DNA of 64,000 nucleotides. It comes from Oscheius tipulae. Taxonomy: Eukaryota; Nematoda; Chromadorea; Rhabditida; Rhabditidae. The stretch's first letter is position 1, and the number at the start of each line of letters is the position of its first letter. A program made the translations under genes and the position numbers. Shown in pieces: positions 11,661 through 24,133 of the stretch. The notes under the pieces were generated by a model that did no database searches, had not been told where the DNA came from, and saw only the letters and a list, made by a program, of their open reading frames with translations. The DNA is taken from positions 2,790,001 through 2,854,000 of the forward strand of contig JASJZH010000005.1 in assembly GCA_037178975.1 (NCBI GenBank), read 5' to 3'.

Positions 11661-14600
11661 ATGGCGGAGCTAAGCGACTCGGAATCGAGCGCTGGAGCTC
11701 CCGAGCTGGAATATGGAGATCAGGACGGGGAGACGAGCTCAAACGCCACGGATACCCCGAGAGGAATGGATGACGAAGTGGAGAGGAGGCCGAAGATTGT
11801 GTACCCGTGAGTTTTTAGACGGGTTTCACGGTCGTTTGGGTCTTTTCTTTATCTTCCAAAAATGTCTAGTCTATCCCTGGGAAGAGCCTACGGTACTTTT
11901 GTAGTGGAAGCAGTCGCTAAATGGTATAAAATGGGTGTAAACATAGGGTCTAATCCTGGTGACTGAGTAATTTTGTAGCGGGTGTGAGCCTATACATATA
12001 TATTGCAGTTGGAATTGAACACAACTAGTTGGTTTTGAACGTTCAATTTCAACTAGTTGCAATACCAACGGATCTTCAATTCCAACTGCAATATATATTT
12101 ATAGAGAATTCCTCACGCTTTGTTTTCTAAACCCTTCAATTTTGAACACTGTTTTAAAACGATATTGTCTGGGGGACAATCTACCCGGAGACCCCTGAAA
12201 TTCCATGTCATTTCTGGACCATATTTCACCTATTTTTCAACTTTTAAAAAGACCGCCACAACTGCAAAAGCTCAAGAACAGCCTGGAGCACTTCCTGCAG
12301 AAATTTTATTGGAAAACAAAAAACTTTGGAGTTCAAAACAAGCAAAAAAAAATTTGTCTCTATTCTTTTACCTCCATAATGACTCGATTTCCAGCTTCGA
12401 AATCCCGACGAGTGACGACAATCTGACCATCGCCGATCCCCAAGCCTTCCATGTGGTTCAAGATGGCGAGAAAGACGAGGAGCAGATTGAGCGCGAGATT
12501 GATCGTAAGGTCTTGTTACCTTCCTTAAAGTTATATACTTAACTCAGAATTCCTCTTCAAGATGTCCGATATCGGCTGGCGCTGCCTCACCGACCACTTC
12601 GACGCTTTCTTCAGCCTGGCCAAGATCAACTCCAAAGTCAAAAACGTGAATTTGTGTCTCCGATCGGTCAAATATCTTCTCAACTGCCTCGAGGATATCA
12701 TGGACAAATCGCTGAAGCAGGTCCTGAAGGAAATTCTGAGAGCCGGAGGTCAACGTGACGACGCAATCAAGAACAAAGCTACTACTCTTGCGAATCACAT
12801 CTTGATGCTCATTTACCTCTTGAACAGACTCTCAGTCCATCTGGAAAACGAGCACATAAAGAGACTGCTGGCTATGGAGAAGAAGAAGGGAGCGAGGAAG
12901 ATCGAACTGGACAAGCAGATGGAGGAGTGGGTGAATCAGCGAGGCAGGGTTAGTTCTTTCCTGATACTTTTTGGAAAAATAGCTAAGCTACTACAGTCAG
13001 AAGGTCCACTCGAAAAAAAGACATTTTTAAGAAAAGGGTATGAACAACGTTGCGAAGATTTTGCTATTTATAAAAAATACACTATTCGATGGAAATACGG
13101 GGTTGAGTGTAAAAAAAAAACAGGAAAAGTCCTGTTTAAAGGCACAGTCAAGGATAACGAGTCATAGAAATCGAGAGACGAAAAACTGATCATGAGAGCT
13201 GGGACAAATTGTCTATAAACTGGGATTGAACTTGACCAGAGAACTGACGGTATAACCCAAATCCTATAACTTTCCGTAAAAGCCATTCTGTTACGCCAAA
13301 AATCATTCCAAAGTGTCCAAAAACTGATCTCTTTCCAGATGATCCGAGCTTTCGCGGAGCTCTGTAGTGTGCAAATCAACGAGAACGGGCAGCGATACCC
13401 AGCAGCGATCAGATATCTCTGGAGACCGCCGGAGGCCAACAAGGGAATGATCATGTACCTTTTATTACTTTTTCCCGTAAAAAAACACTACAATTCAGGG
13501 CTTTCATTGAGACGATCTTCAAGTTCCTTGATAATCCGACGAACAAGGCAGCCGCCTCGCAGCCATGGCTTGAAACACTGTTCCGTCTCGTCCGGGCCAT
13601 TTGCACCAACTTCGAATATTTTTCCCGTGAGTTTTTCTTAAAACCATGAAAATGCACAAAATTCCAGGTATGGCGGTGGCCCTGGTAGAAAAAACGGTAA
13701 ATTTGGAGTATTTGCGCGAGGCGACCACCAGTCGTTACCCCTTCATTCAGCCCGTCCTCAACGTCTCTGAAAATAGTCCATTCTTCACGTTGAATAATGG
13801 AAAAAGAGGGTTTTAGGAAACATGGACCTGCTGTTAGAGCACATGATTCATCATCTCGGCGACATGATTGACATGGACTTTAGTACGACCTCGACGAAGC
13901 CCTACTCTCTTCTGATGACGACGATGGCCGAGCTGGCTCCGGAGGTCATGATCAAGCAGCTATCGGCCATTCTGCCATATATTCGGAATGATGTGAGTCT
14001 GCTTTTTAGCCACCATTTTTGGATTAAAAATTTGACTCCTCTATAGATTGGTACTTCCAAATTGGAAGTTCCTAGGAGCCCAAGAGAATTAGTTTTCGGT
14101 AGTCAAGAGTCAGGGTTAGCCAGGCATTCGAGTTACCTAATATTCCCTGACTTTTTCCTCAACTGACTACCTGTTCTTGTCTTCTGATTCGTACCACGCT
14201 TCTATAGCCGATAAAGTAAATCTGTGGGATTGACAGTCCTATAACATTTTGGTCGTTGCGAGACCCACCAAATCAGTCTTTTCCCAAGCCCAACTGTCGT
14301 GCCAGTACACTTTTTGCAATTTATTGGCTTTGGAATGCTAACACATTGACATTAAAAAACTATAAGTTCCAACGTTCTACTTTACAGACGATATCTTGAG
14401 CCTAAAATCCGTCTTCAAAAGGGTCGTGAAGTCGACATTTTCCAAGGCAAATTTTCCAGATACCTCAATTCCGCACAGCCGTCCTCCAGTCTTTCTCTCA
14501 CCTGCTCTGCAGCAGTCAGCTCTCCGAGAAGAACTGTCGTCAAGCCTCGCGACTCTTCAAAGTCCGCCAGCGTATTCTCGAATTCTGTCGTGACCACCTC

Positions 14601-17600
14601 CAGGACGAGAATGCCACAGTGCGATCGAAGTCTCTCCAGGTCTGGACGGCGCTGGCTGAAGCCAAACGGATTCCCGCCGAAGAACTTCAGAAATCGCTCA
14701 TTTGTCACATAGGTTACTCACTTTTTATCCTTTTTAACTAAAAAATATAGGAGAAAGATTGTTGGATAAGTCCCTACAATGCCGGAAAGCCGCTCTCCAG
14801 TTCTTGTATGTATTCTTCGATGGAAATCCCTATGGTCACGATTTCAACTATCAGCTCCATGTCAAGAAACTGCACGAGCTCAGCATGGCCCGGAGGAAGC
14901 TGAAGGAGACTGATCCTAGTGGGTTTTAGTTTTTTTTTGTTAGAAATTGGATGGGAAATTGCAAAGGACCGACTGATAATGTCAGAATCAAAATATAGCC
15001 ACAGAAAGAAGAAAAAAAAAGTTGAAGTCAGTTTGATTTCTTGATTCCGTATGATAAACAACCAATCAAGAAACGGGGAAAAAGTTTCTGAGCAAAACTG
15101 GGAGACAACTCTAGCCAACACTAACTATGAAATGGAGTCCTAGGCGGGGAGAAGAAATTCGCGTGACCACGTAAATGTGGTACGCGATTACGGAATTGGC
15201 GGGAAATACGAAGAGGGGAGTATATGCGAAAAAGAACTAATCTAAGGGGCATACTTGACACTAGCCGAAATCGTCCGTCTGCCTCTAGAATCTTTTGAGA
15301 GGCCACAAATGCGATAGAACGACGCTCAGAGCTCTATAACGAACATTATATCACAGGCGAGGAGCCCACAAACAACGCGATCCACGAGTTCGAGGGTATC
15401 CGTGCCGAATTCGAAGCGCATCTGCTCGAGTCTATTCTGGCTCATCGCGAGGGAACCGTCGATCCGACCCTCGGTACGGAGGCCGAGCCTGCCGAAATCC
15501 TGATGGCCATTGGAACCGAAATCGTCCGTCTGCCTCTAGAATCCGCTCAAACTATGGCCGCCCTGGTGATGCGTGGCCAGTTTGCGGAGATTGACCCGAA
15601 TACGTTAGTTCTTTGCCCTTTAACCCAAAAAATGTTTTTCTAGGGGAAATGAGAATATAATCGAGCGATGCACGGATCTCTGCAGGAACATCTTTCTCTC
15701 GAATCGGCGGCAGCGACGCGAGATGGACAACGAGGCCCAGCTGCATCTGGAAGACCGCATACAAGACTACAAGGAGGAAATGGATCGTCTCAGCAAGGAA
15801 ATCACCCAGATTATTGTATTTTTGGCTTATTTAACAGCCTGAATATGCGCATTTAGGACAAGATCATGGTGGCGAAGGAGTTCAGCGAGTGTATTCCGAA
15901 CGCCATGAGAGCTGTCCTCTTGGGAGAACTGCCGGAGATGAAGGAAGCCATGCAGTTCATCGTCAAGTGCAAACAGTTCAATGTTCAGTGAGTCTTTTTG
16001 TCTTTTTTTCCAATTTGTAGAATGTATAAAGGTAGAAAGAAGAGGATAGGATAGAACTAATAGTTTGCTGCCATTTTTCGAAACTAAGAGCTACTAAACA
16101 GGCTTGTTTCGCACCACGAGTATCCTACTTGTTTCAAGAATACGACCGAAACATTTAAATTCTACAAGTAAAAACTACGAGAAGAAACATTTCCAATCAT
16201 CCCATTTGCAGAGGAGCAGACCGCGCGGTTCGTCAAATGTGCTCTCTGATCTGGCGTCACAATCAGGACCTGCACAAGGAGATTATGAAAACCGCGGAGG
16301 GGCTTTTCGTCAGTCAAAACAGGTACTTTTCATCCTATTTTCATGAAGCAAAACATGTTCAGAGATCATAAGATCCGAGTCCGATCAACTGTTGAGAATC
16401 TGATGTCAGTCTTGTCCGGAATGAAGGAGGAGGAAAGGGCCTGTGTCGAAGAGGTTATCAGTCGGATGGCGGTTAACGAGCTCCCTGACGGTCTGGCCAA
16501 GCTGGTCTGGAAAATAGTCGAGGATCCGAAGCATCCGCACAAACGAAAGGTCGCCATCCAGCTCGTAGCCATCCTGGCCAAGGCGGACAAGAATCTGAGG
16601 AAGTATCTCCGACAGATGCAGGCCCTCTTGAAGGACAAACAACTGCCGCCGAGAGTTCGAGCCGAAGCCCTTCTGGCCATCGCCAACATGTCCGACATGT
16701 ACAGACAGAATGCGCCGCCGCCGAGTCAGCAGAAGAAGAACGCAATGGCTTTCAGGATTCCGGCCAACGACTCGCTGTTTAGCTATATTGAGAGTTTCGT
16801 CTTGGAAGGTGGGTGTTCCTTTGAATTTTTTTCGTCTTATACAGATAGAGCCCAAAGAGACAGATTGGGACGATTGACATGTATTTCTGTAGCTACACTT
16901 GACTCTTGACTCTGACGCCAAGAGTTATTTGTGCCGTATCTCATCGATATAACTACCTGAATAGTTCGGATTGAATTAGAAGAATGCCAATTTTTGTATT
17001 TCCGACTCTGAATAAACTAAAGCGGTCAATACTAGATTGCAGACATTCTTACCTTCCTTATCGCCTAAACAGAAGTGCTCTAAACCGTAGCTTAATAATT
17101 CCCGTCTGTTGGAAGACCAGTTATATCGGAACTGGATTCGTTAACAACCAATTTCTATTTGACCAACTATCTAGATAGTTTGACCAAATAAGCAGAATGT
17201 TCTGATCAAAATCTCACTGTATGTGTTGGTATCGGGTCAGTTCTATGCGGAAAGTGTTTGGAATTGTTCTCAAAATTCAAACTGTTGAAGGTGTAGTTTA
17301 CTCCAATTAGTAGTCAATCAACTCAGTACAGTACGGGTATGATCCTGAAAGCTCAGCCTGTTTCGGTAGCCTGTGTACAGGTGAAACGTTAGCTATAATA
17401 ATTAATGGCATGTCCAATCTAAAAATAGTCCAATGCTCTTCCCCGTATCTCATACCTATCGTTCCTGAACCATAGAATGATATCTCATCAAAACACCATT
17501 TTCAGAGTTCCTCCGAGCCCCTAACGAGCGTGACGGTCCCGTGTGGTTCGATGTGATGCAGTCAGCCCTGAGCATCTACTACGATCTGGCCAAAGACACG

Positions 17601-20478
17601 AATGCTGTCGTCTCGCATCTCACAGCCAAGGTTTATCTTTATTTTAGCCTAAAAACAGATAGTCTAGCTCTTTGTCATCGCTCACCGAATCACCGGCGCC
17701 GCGGAATTCTACACGCAACAGTTTGAGACGAATCGGGACGACTCGGTTCAGGATATTATCGTCGAAATGAAGAAGAAATACACCCAAATGTGCTGTTTTT
17801 TCATCGAGAGATGTCTCGTCCTGGCCGGAGAAATTGCCATGCGCACGGTGATTCACATTGACGTGACCTGGTTCCGAGAGGTCAAAAAACTACCGGAGAT
17901 TGTCGCCAACGCTCGGGAGGCTAGTTTTTTCTATGACTGAAAATAGAGTTTAGGCAGAAAAGAAGTCGCCGATAGCTGTCGCGCCGAACACACTCCTGAA
18001 GGACTGGGAAATGAGGTCGGCTATGGGCAGAGGCGTCTTCAGTTACTCGACCAGAGATGAGAACAATCCACATGGCACGTTTTCATGATTTTTTTGCATA
18101 ATCACATAAACATCTAAATTTTAGAGAGACCATAAAAAAATTCGTAGTTCGGTACTAACCACCGTTTCCAAAATCTAAAATAGGTACCAGGGCTTTTTGC
18201 AAGCATCGGAGACAAAATCCAGTTCCTCTGTCACCAAAAAAATCTTGGAACAAACGCATATTTCAGGAAATTCTGACGAGGAGCGCGTGCGTGCCATGGC
18301 CGACAACATTCTGGATCGTCGTCTCTTCCGCAACGGACGTCTCCTGTCCCGTCTTCTTCCCTTCGTCGTCTACGCACTGCGAGCCGAATCATCACCTCCG
18401 TCGATCCGCGACGCCGCGAGTATTGCCTTCAGCAAATTCATGCTCGTGAGTCGCGAGTTCAGCGAGCGCGGAGCCCCGATGTTCTTCATGCTGCTGAACA
18501 ACAGCCAGAATCCCGTCCTCCGTCACAATATGGTCATCGCTAGCGGTGATCTCTGCTTTCGAATGCCCAATCTGGTCGAGAAGTACAGTCAGAACGTCTA
18601 TACTATGTAAGTTCGTGTTTCGCATTGAAAAAATGACAGTTTTAGGACCAAAGACCCAGATCCGATGGTCCGCGAGACGGCCATCCTCGTCCTCACTCAT
18701 CTCCTCACGAATCAGATGCTCAAGCACAAGAGTTGTCTAGCTGATGTGGCCAAGTGAGTTTATATCTGATTTACAAAGGCTATCGACTCAAAAACAACCT
18801 GGAAGAATCATACTTCCTTTAAAACAATCCTAAGGGCGATTCTTAGTGCATTTACCACTTGCCAGGACAATTCTGAACAATTTCTTGAATAATATTTTGA
18901 TAGTTTCTAGCTTATCTCTAAAGTTACCGCTCTCACGTTTTTAGGCTGAAAGGGCGCATAAAATCACTACATACCAGAGTTTCAGTAAGTTCCAGTAAGA
19001 AGATCGAATGAATGACAATTCGGTGCTTAAAATTTTCAAACACTTGAAATCATACCTAACTGCTTCCTGGAATGGCTTCCCCAAAACGTATCCCATTTTA
19101 TCCATTGAATCTCCTTCCAATTCCAGGCTAATAACTGACCGCTCCTCGGAAATCAGCACGCTGACAAAGGAATTCTTTGTCGAACTCGGCAAGCGTCACA
19201 TCGTTTACAATCTGATGCCGGATTTCATCAGTCGACTCTCCAAGGACAGTCGCGAAGTCGGTCTCCAGCAGTTCAAAATCATCATCGCCTTCCTCTTGCA
19301 ACAGATTGGTAAGGACAAGCAAATGGACAGTTTGGTAGACAAGCTTACGACGAGATTCGGATCCATCAAGTCGTATGTCTTTTCTTTTTGCAAATAGCAG
19401 AAAATGTATAGAGATGAAGCGATGACGAAAAATGCCAAGATCGCCCACTACTACAGCTACTGCATCTCGCAGATCAATCTCACCGAGCCGGCTTTCAGAA
19501 AGGTGGGTTTTTATAACATTTTGCGGAATATGAAACTGGAAAAACGGTGAGAGATAGCGTACAAGAAGCACCAGATTCTAAGTCAAGGAGCTAGTATCTT
19601 TGACTGCTACAAGAATGATTTCTCTTTCATTCAGCCTAAAAAATACGTTGTGATTGCTGTGAAACAGACGAAGACATGAGCGGTAGTGTAGGCAGACTAT
19701 GGCCAACAAACGAGGTAACCAGATATCGCAAAACTGTCCAAAATGCTTGCGTCGGCCAATTTTTTGCCAGGCTAGATTTTCACGCAGAGGGCGCCTTGAA
19801 CATCTTAAGGATATCTCAAAAATACACCCGTACTCAATTTCTCAAACTTCAATATCTGAACCCGTTTTGCTCCAATTGCTTCATAAGACAGACGGATCTA
19901 TAGTCATGTCCGGAACCCCCGACCTAATTAGCTCGTAAACGCATTTTATTTACTGTTAGCTTTGCTCTTACAGCAATACTCCCAGTAAGCAAAGGATGTT
20001 CGTTTGGTTGCCAAGCTAGATATTTTGGGACTTGAAACCATCTTCAAAAATCCATTAGATAACTTGTACTTGTCGTTTTTCTACAATGGCATTTTCAGAT
20101 GCGCGACAATCTGAATCACTTCGCGACCTTCATGGAAGACCAGCAGGTCTACGACGATTTCAGGATCAGTCTCGAACGTCTGCTCAAGAATGCTAAGTCC
20201 CTCGATGCTCAAGTTTGTCTACCCCTTATTTTTATAGCCTGAACCCCCATTTTTAGACCGACGTCACGGAGTTCATGACCCAACTGGAGGCTATTCATTC
20301 GCGAGGACTACAGGGAGACGAGATGTCCAGACCAGCGGGACGTGTCGGCACGAAAACTGGATCCCGGGCTGGCAGAGGACGTGGTAGCAGCAGCTTCACG
20401 CGACAGCCGTCGGCCCGCGGAGCCAGAAGACGAATCATCGAGGAGGAGGAAAATCTGGACGAGATTGAGGAAGACTAA
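11661..20478 (+). CDS. NCAPD2: Condensin complex subunit 1 (CAP-D2)
   Basis: This is the HEAT-repeat subunit of condensin I that compacts mitotic chromosomes. The start is MAELSDSESSAGAPELEYGD. Exon 1 splices in phase 2 across about 585 bp to FEIPTSDDNLTIADPQAF. Recognisable later blocks include DIGWRCLTDHFDAFF, QLSEKNCRQASRLFKVRQ, DENATVRSKSLQVWTALAEA, RKAALQFLYVFFDGNPY, AEALLAIANMSDMY, ASIAFSKFMLVSREF, VLRHNMVIASGDLCFRMPNL, ETAILVLTHLLTNQML and KRHIVYNLMPDFISRLS. The C-terminal tail is Gly/Arg/Ser-rich (GSRAGRGRGSSSF) and then acidic, ending DEIEED. There are many short introns and a few of 300-700 bp. The frame is open across every exon I followed. A 28-bp piece of one exon is also found in the intron before it. 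Confidence 0.92.
11994..12098. repeat. Palindromic MITE-like element in condensin intron 1
   Basis: The outer arms (11994-12019 and 12075-12098) are inverted copies containing TTGCAGTTGGAATTGAA. Inside, the palindrome CAACTAGTTG occurs at 12022-12031 and again at 12050-12059. The whole stretch can fold into nested hairpins. It has no coding capacity and looks like a short foldback element. Confidence 0.55.
13210..13300 (-). repeat. tRNA-like relic in condensin intron
   Basis: On the minus strand AGTTCAATCCC, a B-box-like sequence, follows TTTGGGTTATACCGTCAG within a 390-bp intron. This is a weak match, listed because its orientation and intronic setting agree with the other relics. Confidence 0.25.
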
Positions 20479-21790
20479 ACTAATAAAGAACACTCTGTAA
20501 ATATCCTAATGATCTCGACCCTCTCTGAGCTGATATTGATCATCTTGTAAATGTACCGGTTACGAATAAACATACTTTTTCCCACTTTTCCCAGACTTTG
20601 AGGTAAACTAGACTCCAACTGAAGACAACCTACCGTTGAGTAGAGAGCATCAGAATAGCCAAGGTTTTTGTTTAAAGGTATAAACACAAAACAGTATCTC
20701 TTTCCTTTAACCTAACAATTTGAACTTCAAAGCCGGACTGAAAAAGCGAGAATATAACTTCTAGGACCGATGAGACTAAAACTGATGAAGAATACTCAGT
20801 AAATATCCTAATAATCTCGACCTTGGATGGAATAATCACCAGTGATACGTGGTCAGAAAGTGAATATATAAAGAAGTTTGTGTTTTGCAGAAGTGAAAAA
20901 CAATAAACTTGGCTAAAAGATAAAGTGATTTTCGTTTCATGCTGACTATAAGGAAGGAGAAGAGCTCGAAAGTTTGATATTGCTACGAGCGTGGCATCCG
21001 TAAGCTACCCGTGAAATAGGCAACCATGGTACATCATAATGGTGATTACAAGGAATGAAAAAGTTGTTTGGAAGTCAATAACTTGAAAAAGCGAAAAGAT
21101 TTGGCTGCCAACCCTATATCTTTAACAGCTGAGTGAAAAAAAACCTTGTTCAAAGTAGGTCAACTCTGGAGAAAAGAAGCATTTTACGGGAACGTTCATC
21201 AGGTTTGTAGGTGATGCATATTTTTCTGGATAATCCGACCATTAAGCAGCAAAGCCCACATACCCTTCGGGGTTTCAATAACCGTCTGAAACATAGTTTT
21301 TTTTTAACATTAGGTTTCTGAAGGAAAGTAGACTCTTGATAAAAACGATCACTGGCTGTTATAGGTTTCTAGTCAAAAATTGTATTCGTTAGAGGGTAAC
21401 TTACACCAGAGGAGGAGTGACCACAAGAAATATTTATTCTTTTACACTACTGCTGAAGCAAAAAACTTTTTGTTAGTATTTTATGCCTCAGTGCGTGAGA
21501 AATAGTGGTTTTTCCATGGATGAGGGTATTCGATGATACTGTGAAACAAAATGCTTTTTTTCGCCTGTATTGATCAAGAGTGCCACTAGAATTCGTACCA
21601 GAGATGGATTGAAAAAGTGCGGGATTACTAGAGAAAGACAGTTGTAATGTGTTTGTGTCCTTCACTAGGATCAGATTGGACTGAGAGAGACAATACGCGC
21701 GCTCGGATATATGACCATAAACAAACCTGAGACAGTGATACTTATGGTCTGGGAAAATGGACTGTCTCTGTCTCTCTGTTCGATTCCGAA
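20479..21790. other. No gene seen; 3' flank of condensin
   Basis: AATAAA-like signals lie near 20482 and 20566, just after the condensin stop, and an ATAAAG-rich stretch is at 20875-20925. CTAATGATCTCGACC-like sequence occurs twice (20505-20520 and 20805-20822), a short direct repeat of the 3' flank. I see no supportable reading frame. Confidence 0.5.
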
Positions 21791-21802
21791 TGTCTGTGTT
21801 CC

Positions 21803-22105
21803 CTAAAGTGGAAATACCACATGCTCTGACAATAAAGTTCGAAAATATTGTTTTAAAGCTTTGTTAGTTACAGAAGAGATAACAATGGCTGCTACGACAG
21901 GGGCAACGAGACGAGGAGCAGCTGCGATGAGAACTTCTGTCTCCAGCTGAAGTGCATGATTGTGGACGAGGAGGACGACTGCCGGGTACAGGAGACCTTC
22001 TGCTTCACCGTCAAGTAGGTCGGACGCTTCGTTTATAGGCAGAAGTCGGCCAAGGTTGTAGAAGAAGACTCGTTGCCAATTTGAGGGGAAGACGGGAGGT
22101 TTCAT
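21803..22105 (-). pseudogene. Hydrophobic tail segment of the ankyrin gene family
   Basis: The minus-strand frame contains AVVLLVHNHALQLETEVLIA followed by a hydrophobic APVVAAIV stretch. A closely similar segment follows the ankyrin fragment at 28260-28410 on the plus strand. The nucleotide flank (ATACCACATGCTCTGACAAT, AATAAAG) recurs at 58955-58985. This looks like a 3' exon of the family: amphipathic or membrane-interacting, of unknown role. Whether it is spliced to the ankyrin exon upstream (22169-23695) is not clear, because that exon has its own stop. Confidence 0.4.
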
Positions 22106-22168
22106 CTAATACATGATTTGTAGATGTTTCTTTTTGTTTAAACAGAAAGACAGAAACGAGTCTGGAGT

Positions 22169-23695
22169 TCAAAAACATGAAAGAAGATATCGAAGATAAG
22201 ATATGTCGCGACTGTCGATGATAGCTCCATGTTGAAGGAGAAGCTTCACACTGTCAACATGACCATTTTGGGCAGCATAGTGAAGAGGAGTACATCCGAC
22301 CACATTGACTGCATCGACCGGAGCACGATGCTTGAGCAGGGTTCTGGCACTTTCAATGCGATTATTGATAGCAGCAACGTGTAACGGAGTCCAACCATCT
22401 ATATCCTTTGAAGAGACCGAGGCTCCAGCGCCAAGAAGCACGTCCACTACTTTATCGTGTCCCTCCTGAGCAGCAAGGTGAAGTGGAGTGTAGTAATCGT
22501 TATCTTCACTGTCGACGATAGCTCCATTGTGAAGGAGAAGCTTCACCATCTCAACATGACCATGTTGGGAAGCAAAGTGAAGAGGAGTACTGCCGATCAC
22601 AGTGGTCGCATTGACCGGCGCACGATGCTTGAGCAGGGTTCTGGCACTTTCAATGCGATTAGTTGCTGCAGCAAAATGTAAAGGAGTCCCACCCTCTTTT
22701 ACCTTTGAAGTGACCGAGGCTCCAGCGCCAAGAAGCACGTCCACTACTTGATCGTGTCCCTCCTGAGCAGCAAGGTGAAGTGGAGTGTAGTAATCGTTAT
22801 CTTCACTGTCGACGATAGCTCCATTGTGAAGGAGAAGCTTCACCATCTCAACATGACCATGTTGGGAAGCAAAGTGAAGAGGAGTACTGCCGATCACAGT
22901 GGCCGCATCGACCGGCGCACGATACTTGAGCAGGGTTCTGGCACTTTCAATGCGATTATTTGATGCAGCAAAGTGTAGTGGGGTCCTCCCATCTATATCC
23001 CTTGAAGAGACCGAAGCTCCGGCGCCAAGAAGGACTTCCACTACTTGATCATGGCTTTCCTGAGCAGCGAGGTGAAGTGGGGTGTAGTGATCGTTATCTT
23101 CACTGTCGACGATAGCTCCATTGTGAAGGAGAAGTTTGACCATCTCATCATGACCAGTTTTGGCAGCAAAGTGAAGAGGAGTACTGCCGATCACAGTAGC
23201 CGCATCGACCGTCGCACGATGCTTGAGCAGGGTTCTGGCACTGTCAATACGATTATTTGATGCAGCAAAGTGAAGTGGGGTCCTCCTATCTATATCCCTT
23301 GAAGAGACCGAAGCTCCGGCGCCAAGAAGGACTTCCACTACTTGATCGTGCCCCTTTCGAGTAGCAAGGGTAAGTGGAGTGTCGTGATCATTAGTTTCAC
23401 TGTCGACGATAGCTCCATGTTCGAGGAGAAGCTTCACCAGCTCAACATGACCTCTTTGGGCAGCAACGTGTAACGGAGTCCAACCATCTATATCCTTTGA
23501 GGAGGCCGATGCTCCGGCGCCAATAAGCACATCCGCTACTTGATTGTGCCCCTCTTGTGCTGCAAGGTGAAGTGAAGTGTAGAGATCTTCTTCTTCACTG
23601 TCGCCGATAGCTTCATTTTCGAGGAGAAGCTTCACCATGTCAACATGACCAGTTTTGGCAGCTAAGTGAAGAGGAGTACGGTTCTTAAAGGAACG
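22169..23695 (-). CDS. Ankyrin-repeat protein, copy 1 (about 15 repeats)
   Basis: One long open exon encodes about 15 ankyrin repeats with the standard TPLHxAAxxGHxxxVKLLL pattern. It begins FKNRTPLHLAAKTGHVDMV directly after an AG acceptor-like site at about 23696, in phase 0. Typical units read GAIVDSEDNDYYTPLHLAAQ and VLLGAGASVSSKDIDGWTPL. The array alternates a VKLLL...GAIVDSE type and a VEVLLGAGASVSSK type, and blocks of about 300 bp are repeated with few changes. It ends SRDISYLRYLLSCF. The kinase copy 1 exons lie just upstream on the same strand, the same order as at 48556-57713. It could be the C-terminal part of a kinase-ankyrin protein or a separate gene. Ankyrin arrays bind proteins; the target is unknown. 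Confidence 0.75.
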   Translation of the reverse strand, partial: RSFKNRTPLHLAAKTGHVDMVKLLLENEAIGDSEEEDLYTSLHLAAQEGHNQVADVLIGAGASASSKDIDGWTPLHVAAQRGHVELVKLLLEHGAIVDSETNDHDTPLTLATRKGHDQVVEVLLGAGASVSSRDIDRRTPLHFAASNNRIDSARTLLKHRATVDAATVIGSTPLHFAAKTGHDEMVKLLLHNGAIVDSEDNDHYTPLHLAAQESHDQVVEVLLGAGASVSSRDIDGRTPLHFAASNNRIESARTLLKYRAPVDAATVIGSTPLHFASQHGHVEMVKLLLHNGAIVDSEDNDYYTPLHLAAQEGHDQVVDVLLGAGASVTSKVKEGGTPLHFAAATNRIESARTLLKHRAPVNATTVIGSTPLHFASQHGHVEMVKLLLHNGAIVDSEDNDYYTPLHLAAQEGHDKVVDVLLGAGASVSSKDIDGWTPLHVAAINNRIESARTLLKHRAPVDAVNVVGCTPLHYAAQNGHVDSVKLLLQHGAIIDSRDISYLRYLLSCF

Positions 23696-23894
23696 CTGTC
23701 ACTGAGGGAATGAGAGGGCGGTGCCAGTTTCTTTTTAAAGCGGGTGTCCGACTACAAACCCATTGGCGCCATTTTACCGCATTTTGCGCGGCAGTTCAAA
23801 CCATTGTATTTCAAAGCTCAGGAAAAAATTGTTTTTTTTTCCTGTATGGTCGACATTTGTAGACCTCTGTGCATTAAAAACATTACTTTGTCGC

Positions 23895-23965
23895 TTCCGT
23901 CATTTTTTAAAACTGCGTATCAACTTTGGGCACCTGGGCGCAATAGCCGAACACTCGCTTTAAAT
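23895..23965 (-). repeat. Short dispersed repeat, copy 1
   Basis: The sequence around AGCGAGTGTTCGGCTATTG (read on the minus strand) occurs here, at 26208-26285 on the plus strand, and at 52165-52235 on the minus strand. It includes a GCGCCC...GCCCAAAG core. The 23.9 kb and 26.2 kb copies are inverted and bracket the kinase copy 1 exons. Confidence 0.5.
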
Positions 23966-24133
23966 AGATCCGCTTGTTATCTTTTCAAATGAGATATTTT
24001 AGAGTAATTATCCTGTCCACAATAATGTATAATACGGATTCTGGAACGAAGACTGTGATCTGTACACCTAAGGAGCAGTCGCCGAAAATCGTCGTACTGG
24101 AAACTCCTCTGAAATCTTGGTTGAGAGAAGCAT

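Noticed and set aside
22457-23260. Plus-strand frames repeating DDSSIVKEKLHHLN
   Set aside because: Same artefact over ankyrin copy 1.
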